Shown: positions 57,783 to 64,000 of the stretch, piece by piece
Layout of the letters: the number at the start of each line of letters is the position of its first letter
Position numbering within the stretch: position 1 is the stretch's first letter
NCBI RefSeq assembly: GCF_021917145.1
Contig: NC_061062.1
Coordinates: 13,712,521 to 13,776,520, forward strand
Direction of reading: 5' to 3'
From: Hypomesus transpacificus
Taxonomy: Eukaryota > Chordata > Actinopteri > Osmeriformes > Osmeridae
DNA: 64,000 bases
Position numbers and translations under genes: made by a program
The notes under the pieces: generated by a model
The model's input: only the letters and a program-made list of their open reading frames with translations
The model's database searches: none
What the model was told of the DNA's origin: nothing

Positions 57783-59732
57783 GAGGTATACGCAGGAAGG
57801 GAGGTGCGTAGAACACGAAAGAGTAAGAGGAGGATGGAAAGAGAGAGAGAGTGAGAGAGTGAGGTGTAGAGAGAGAAGGAAGCCATGCTCTAGGCATGCC
57901 CGGGGCTGCAGGAGAGAGAGACTCAGATTAAAGGCAGCGTATTCCTTTTAATGCCTCCAAAAAGCAGCAGTCTGGCCCTGCACCGGAACACAGCCTCCTT
58001 CATTACCACTGGATCAATAGGCTGAGCAGCCCTGATTGATTTAATGGCAGAGTAAGTGAAAGGGGTTAAAAAGTAAACCTCACCTGAGAGGGGGGGAGGC
58101 GGGGGGGGGGGGGGCAGGGGTGGATCTGGGGGCCGGGAGAGGTGGACAGGGGGGGGTGGAGGTGGACGGTGTATTGATGGTTATGCAGATGAGATCCTTC
58201 ACACAGTAGTATCAAAGAGACTGACAGGTCTGTTGAGGAAGATGTACAGAGATCTTAGGCATGTAGCAGTCTCCTGGCATGCGCTGCAGAAAGCTCTGTG
58301 TAAAGGCTAGAGAAGTAGCCTAGAGCAAGTTTTCATGTACAGGTTATGGAGGTACAGGGTCTGTTGAAAGCCCATTGGGATGCCAGGGTTCTACAGCCAT
58401 TGTGGGAACATAGGTTTAGGTTTGACCAGATTTTGCTCATCAAAAACGTATGTGATATTTTAAGGTTGACTCAAATGTTGTCTAATGATTCACTTTACTT
58501 TTAAAAATAAAACAAAAACATAGGTTTATTACATGAGCTTTTAGCCAGACCTTCAACAATCTAAATATCACATGGATACAGAGCTATCACTTAATCATTT
58601 ATTCCGTTGCATGACTAAATTTACACATGAAACATCCAACTACATTAAATTGAAACATTTTATTCAATAATTTACTAAACTGATCATCAAAGACTTGTTC
58701 AAAATCTAAGTATTATTAATTATGTTGTATTTACATATACCCATTTGAAATACAATTATATTATGTTTTACGATAGCGGCACACCTAATTCTTGGATCAC
58801 ACAAAAGCTTAGCTGTGATAAATAAACAGAGCCTTATTTTACTGTACCTCTCTTTAATATACGTTATACTCCTTTATGTATGAAGTAAGCTATGAAGGTG
58901 ATCTCAAGGATACACAATCACACCCTCTCTGTGTTCTTAGAAAGAAAAACAAGTCGTTTCTCTCATCCTCCTGTATTCAGCTACACATCCTTTCTGTGTG
59001 TGGCTCAAGAAAGCAGCCAGTGAACTAAAGTCAATTATTACAGCCCCTGGGATGAGCCCTTAACAATGCTATTAGTTCCTAATAGTTTTTAATTACTGGC
59101 CTTCTTTTTATATAAATCATTCCTCTCACAGAACTCTTTTTTCATAGAAAGGCCTATTTGTAGCTGTAATTAAACCAAGAATATGAATTTACTACCTCGT
59201 TCACATTTTGACTGTTTCTGTTTTAGAGTGGGATGATTAATGCAAACACATATTGGTTGAGATAACCATTTAGCGGTTAATTTAGCCAAATGTATTGCAA
59301 CCGCCAGCGAGCGCGTCTTCTTCAGAGGAACACAAGCGGACAAGGACACTGAGGGGGGGGGGGGAGGCTGTCACAGAGCCACAGCTCAACCTAGTGGCGA
59401 AGGGGAGCCACTGCACCCTTCTTTCAACAAGCCCGGGCTTCAGGAGCATTCTGGGGGGTTCGTATGGGTTTTAATATATTTGAAGGATCCCAGTTCCCTG
59501 GGCTACTGTGGCCAGCCCCATAGGGAGGGCCCAGCAGCGATGGTTGCTACGGTACAGCCCAGTGCACAGCCCCGGCTCCGTTCAGATAGTCACAGGCTTG
59601 ATTAATGATGTCACCAGCAGAGCAGGCCTCCGCCAGATGTTGGACGCCACCTGATGTCCTCTCTCTCTCTGTTTCTCTCTCTGTCTGACACACACACACA
59701 CACACACACCTCGTTTTCTCCCTCCCCTGCAG

Positions 59733-62363
59733 TGATGAATAAGGGCCAGTGTGTGACTAAGTACTACCGTTGGATCCAGAAGAACGGAGGCTACATCTGG
59801 ATCCAGTCCAGCGCCACCATCGCCATCAACGCCAAGAACAACAACGAGAAGAACATCATCTGGGTCAACTACGTCCTCAGGTACACAGCAGGATCTAGTC
59901 TGATCCAGTCACACTGAATGGAGACGCCATCCCAGCATAGCCTGGCAGTCTGTCTGTCATACGAGTCTGTCTCATCCCTAGGCTATGAGATGGATATGTT
60001 CTTCTGCTGTTGTCTGGGAGACTGACTTCCTGTCTTGCTGTTCTTCTTCTCTGTGCAGTAACCTGGAGTACAAGGACACGCCCATTGACATTGCCCAGCT
60101 TCACAACCTGCCAGAGAAGACGTCAGAGTCCTCGGAGACGTCCGACTCAGAGTCTGAGTCCAAGGAGAACTCCGGTACGATAGAAACCACCTACAACCGC
60201 CTAGAACCGCCTGCCACTCTGGGGCCGGTTGGTTGAATTGTTTAGAACCAGCTTGGTTTGACACCGAGCACAAGGACAGACTCTGGTACACAGGTCCAGC
60301 AACAGAGTAAGGCTGAGCACTGCTGCTCAAACGTCTTGTCTAACCTGGGTGATAGTGGAGGAACGGTAATGTTGCCTGGAAAGGAGGGAGGGGAGGGGAT
60401 TATAATTTCAGGTGACAGTATTAGAGAAGGCTGTGCCAGCATATTGACGGTTGGCATCCAGCCTCCCTCTGTGCCCCCTATGCCAGGCTGTATTATGAGG
60501 GCTGGGTACTTTGCCAGCTGCCACTGGCACAACAGAGTGTTCCACAATGGTCTTCCCAGCTGGGCTGGAGAGGGACGGCATCCCAGCAAAAGACGTTACT
60601 TAGATGTAAAAGCAACAGAGCGCTGCTCTGTGTTTGAGTCCGTTGGCACAGAGAAGAATCTCTTCCATTCAGCGTTGGGATGAAAGCAGTATATGTATCT
60701 ACATTTGCTGTGCAGCCCCATGCGTGCGTTTGCTGTGAGGGTTGTGGTGTTGTGGAAGGGGGAAGGGTTGTGTACCTGTGTTGTCTAACCTGCGTCTCTC
60801 TCCCAGTAGACAACGAGAACTCCAAGTCAGGCGGTAAGGGGAACCATTCGGAGCACAGCGAGGACCCGGAAACAGACAGCAAGAAGCAGCCCCAGCAGCC
60901 TGGACAGTCCTCCTCGGAGCAAGAGATGAGGCGCCAGGAGGAGGGCGACAGCTCCAGCAATCCAGAGAGCCAGGACAGCGAGGACCTGGACCAGGACAGC
61001 CTGGAGCCCTCCGACTGCGAGGGGGAGGCCCAGGGGGCCAGGCTGGACAGGCTGGGGGGCCTGGGAGGGCTGGGAGCCCTGGGGGGAATTGGGGGATTAG
61101 GGGGCATAGGGGGGGTGGGGTCCATGGGGAGCCTGGGAGGGCTGCACATCAAGGTGGAGCACTATGGAGATGGAGACGGGGTGGAGCTACGCCACGCGCC
61201 CTCCTCCTCCTCTGAAGAGGAAGAGGATGAGGATGAGGACGAGGACGGTGACAGCGTGAAAGACTGCGACAGCATAGCAGAGATGGCCGCCAGCAAGCAC
61301 CAGAAGAGGAGGAAAAGGAGGAAAAAACAGAAGTGGGACGGCGGACGCAGCAGGAGGCTCCGCCTCTCCTCGGCCACGCCCAGCCCAGGCGCCATGGACG
61401 CCGCCCTGGGGGAGCCGCCCCTCCTCCCGCCCCCCTCCCCCTCCAGCGCCTCCGTCCTCAAGATCAAGACGGAGATGTCGGAGCCCATCAACTTTGACAA
61501 CGACAGCAGCATCTGGAACTACCCGCCCAACCGGGAGATCTCCAGGAACGAGTCGCCCTACAGCATGACCACCAAGCCTCCCCCGGGGCCGCCCCCTGCC
61601 CCTGAACCCTACCCCTCCCCTCAAGGCTCCTCCCTCCAGGTGCCCATCCCCCGACTCCGTCCTAACCCCCCCTGGCACCGAGGGAGGGGCCGGAGGCGTG
61701 AACAGGAAGCAGGTCTACAACGCTGGCTCAGCCCCTTCTTCCGCCTCCAGCGTGGCCAGTTTAGCCCCGCCCCCCTCCAGCTCCTCCTCCTCCGACCCGC
61801 TATCTCCGCCCCTCTCGGCGTCTCCACGCGACAAGCAGCAGCTAACGCCCACCACCTCCTCCTCCTCCTCCTCCTCCCTCCTCTACTCCAACGACCTCGA
61901 GGCCCTTCAGCGCCTGCAGGCCGGGAACGTCGTCCTCCCATTGGTCCACCGCGTCACGGGCGCCCTTGCCGCCACCAGCCCCTCCTCCACGGTCTCCGCC
62001 CCCCGCGTGTACACCACAGGCACCATCCGCTACGCCCCGGCCGATGTGACCCTGGCCATGCAGGGGAACCTGCTCCCCAACACACACGCCATGAACGCCT
62101 TCGTGGACGTGAACGCCCCCGGCTTTGGCCTGGACCCCAAGACCCCCATGGAGATGCTGTATCACCACGTCCACCGCATCAACATGTCGGCCGCCGCCGC
62201 CGCCGGCCCCTTCGGCTCGGCGGCGGGGAGCGGCGGCGGCCTGGGCCAGATGCAGGCTGGGAACGTGTTCACCACGGCCGAGGGCCTGTTCTCCACGCTG
62301 CCCTTCCCCGTGTACAGCAACGGCATCCACACCACTCAGACGCTGGAGCGCAAGGAGGACTGA
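59733..62363 (+). CDS. npas3: npas3, neuronal PAS domain protein 3, last three coding exons; frame broken in last exon
   Basis: C-terminal part of a bHLH-PAS transcription factor. Exons: 59733-59880, 60059-60174, and 60807 (or 60810) to the TGA at 62361-62363. The first carries the end of PAS-B ([38 protein letters not shown]). The second has [20 protein letters not shown] and a Ser/Glu-rich run. The last holds [15 protein letters not shown], two SUMO-type psi-K-x-E motifs (IKVE, IKTE), [65 protein letters not shown] and the C-terminus [16 protein letters not shown]. These match NPAS3 as I remember it. Upstream of 61652 and downstream of 61653 the matching sequence is in different frames, because of one extra C in a C5 run (61648-61652). 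The bHLH and PAS-A exons are not in the window. Confidence 0.95.
59881..60806 (+). other. npas3: npas3 terminal introns
   Basis: Introns 59881-60058 and 60175-60806. Nothing beyond unique sequence recognised. The second ends with a tandem CAGTAG acceptor. Confidence 0.75.
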
Positions 62364-63210
62364 GGCCCGGCACCCACGACCATGTGACTGTGTTCCACTG
62401 TGTTGACAGAACAAACAAGCAAAAGACTCTTGACTTTTTATTTTGAGGCAAAAGACTGTGTTTTGAAATGGGGGGGGGAAGGAAACCATGTATTCTAGCA
62501 CTTTGAATTTGAGCAATTGAGCTTGTGTAATAGAAATGAATGCCCCCTCTCCTCCTCGCCCTCCTCCTCTCCCTCCCATGTCACTCTTGCTCTCTTTCAC
62601 TACTCCTCTCTCAGTCTCTCCATCTTTACTTCCCTTTCTTCAATCAATGAACATTTTCTCTGAAACAAACTTAATGGACTATTCTTTGTTGTAAAGAATC
62701 CCTTTTTTGCCTACAGAGAATCCTAGCTGTCCGGAGGCCCTCTAGAGCCTCAGGTGAACTCTTCTTGTTATTTGAGTTGATAATGTAGCATCTTTGTGAA
62801 GGTGCCCTGTGTATTTAAGGTGAAGGTTCAAGATGTTTGAGAAGAGGGAAATCCTACTGGGTTGGCTGTCAAGGCTACACAAACACTAAAGGAAGTTAAC
62901 CTGTCTGACAAGGTATAAGACATAATCTTGAAACAAGATGTTAGGGTTATTTCTCAATAAGGGAATAGTAGTTTAGACGTTAATGCTTTTTTTTCTTTTT
63001 GTTTTTGTTTTCATGTAGCTCAGTTTTTCACTTTCGAATCAAGCATTTAAAAGCAATTTTCATCCGGGCGTTGACCTGTGAATAGAATGTTACTTCTCTC
63101 CTCCTTCTACTAGTTCTGTTTGTGATCCAGAACTCTAGAAATGGTCAGCACCAGATCTATCCTCTCCTTCCATTCTGCAGCCTCATGGTGCTACCACTGA
63201 ATGACAGACG

Positions 63211-63248
<38 letters not shown>

Positions 63249-64000
63249 TCTTCGCACACATACACACACACACTGAAACACCACACACATACTGACACAC
63301 TTACACATTCACCTCATTCAGCTGGCTGATTAAGTGTTTTACACCTCCAGACGAGTGGGGGTCAGTCTGGGAAGAGTTCCCACCAGGAGAGCTAGCCCTC
63401 CAACCAGCCGATACGCTCCCTTGTGACATCACTTCTCCTCATCTCTAGGCTCAATCTGATTGGCCACTGAGGATGGACAGATAGCCAACATGGGTTGTGT
63501 TGGGTTTTGTTTTCTATGTTTGTTTGTTTTTATCCTAAACTAGATCACTTTTTCTCTCAGTCAAACTGGGAGGCTAATCAGCACCATTAACTTGAAGATG
63601 AATGTCTAAAACTATGACCGGCTCCTGTCAGCGTTTTTTTTGTACTCTCTCCTTCCTCTGCTCTTCCCTCCCTCCTCCCCTCCTTCCTTGAACCAGAATC
63701 ACCTCCAGTCTCCCTGCTGATCTGCTCTCTTCCTCCAGTCATCTGACTCTCTGAGTTCACATATCAGGAAGATTGTAAACAAGGACATGCATCTCAATCA
63801 GTCTCAATGGAATAGGAGGGGTTTTTTTTATGGGAGAGAAAAAAAACTTTTCCCATTCCCTATAAACCCTTTTCCCCCCCTCTCTGTTGCCAAAAAAAAT
63901 GTTCTGAATCTACTATCTCACAGTTTGGTGTTACAAAACACTGTGATTATTCGTTTTTTTTTCAAAAAGAAAAATAAGTAATAAAACGGTAAAAACTGTC
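62364..64000 (+). other. npas3: npas3 3' UTR
   Basis: No reading frame of note. T-rich and AT-rich, with a CA microsatellite at about 63212-63243 and further CA to 63300. The poly(A) signal at 63980 puts the transcript end near or just beyond the window end. Confidence 0.75.
63980..63985 (+). terminator. npas3: poly(A) signal of npas3
   Basis: AAGTAATAAAACGG, the clearest canonical signal downstream of the stop. Confidence 0.6.

Noticed and set aside
61842-62600. 252-codon minus-strand frame over the npas3 last exon
   Set aside because: Antisense shadow of GC-rich npas3 coding sequence; Gly/Val/Arg-rich with no recognisable domain.

Overview
The window is vertebrate, almost certainly teleost, genomic DNA. 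Genes are split into many short exons with GT-AG introns, dinucleotide and tetranucleotide microsatellites are very dense, SINE/hAT/non-LTR fragments sit in introns, and there is a 500-base assembly gap (N run, 55419-55918). Every coding call rests on exon-by-exon translation with splice phases checked by hand, compared with remembered human orthologues. No database search was run.

Layout: (1) 1-647, + strand, the 3' part of a class A GPCR gene, cut by the window edge. (2) 2152-33068, + strand, mapkbp1, complete in 30 coding exons (1714 codons plus stop), with a 3' UTR probably reaching about 35.97 kb. (3) 36475-39663, - strand, jmjd7, complete in 8 exons (314 aa), tail-to-tail with mapkbp1. 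(4) 40128-41770, + strand, tbpl2 (TBP2/TRF3), complete in 6 exons (310 aa), head-to-head with jmjd7 across a 464-bp divergent promoter interval. (5) 42275-45916, + strand, atg14, complete in 10 exons (512 aa), only about 0.5 kb after tbpl2. (6) 50371-52647, - strand, fbxo34, whole 758-aa reading frame in one exon, tail-to-tail with atg14. (7) 52.65-59.73 kb, a non-coding stretch rich in GA repeats, with the gap and an AT-rich block. (8) 59733-62363, + strand, the last three coding exons of npas3, with its 3' UTR and poly(A) signal at the window end.

The genes are ordinary vertebrate genes in a syntenic neighbourhood and do not form one pathway: a JNK-scaffold WD40 protein, a JmjC lysyl hydroxylase/protease, a germline TBP paralogue, the autophagy PI3K subunit, an F-box protein and a neuronal bHLH-PAS factor. 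I found no prokaryote-type system, virus or new enzymatic system. The points most worth a second look are: a one-base insertion in the last npas3 exon that breaks its frame; an 18-nt in-frame candidate microexon in mapkbp1; a G-rich 16-bp minisatellite filling a mapkbp1 intron; a 233-bp direct duplication flanking mapkbp1 exon 12; and a 96-bp perfect inverted match between a hAT element and a SINE-embedded fragment in mapkbp1 intron 2.
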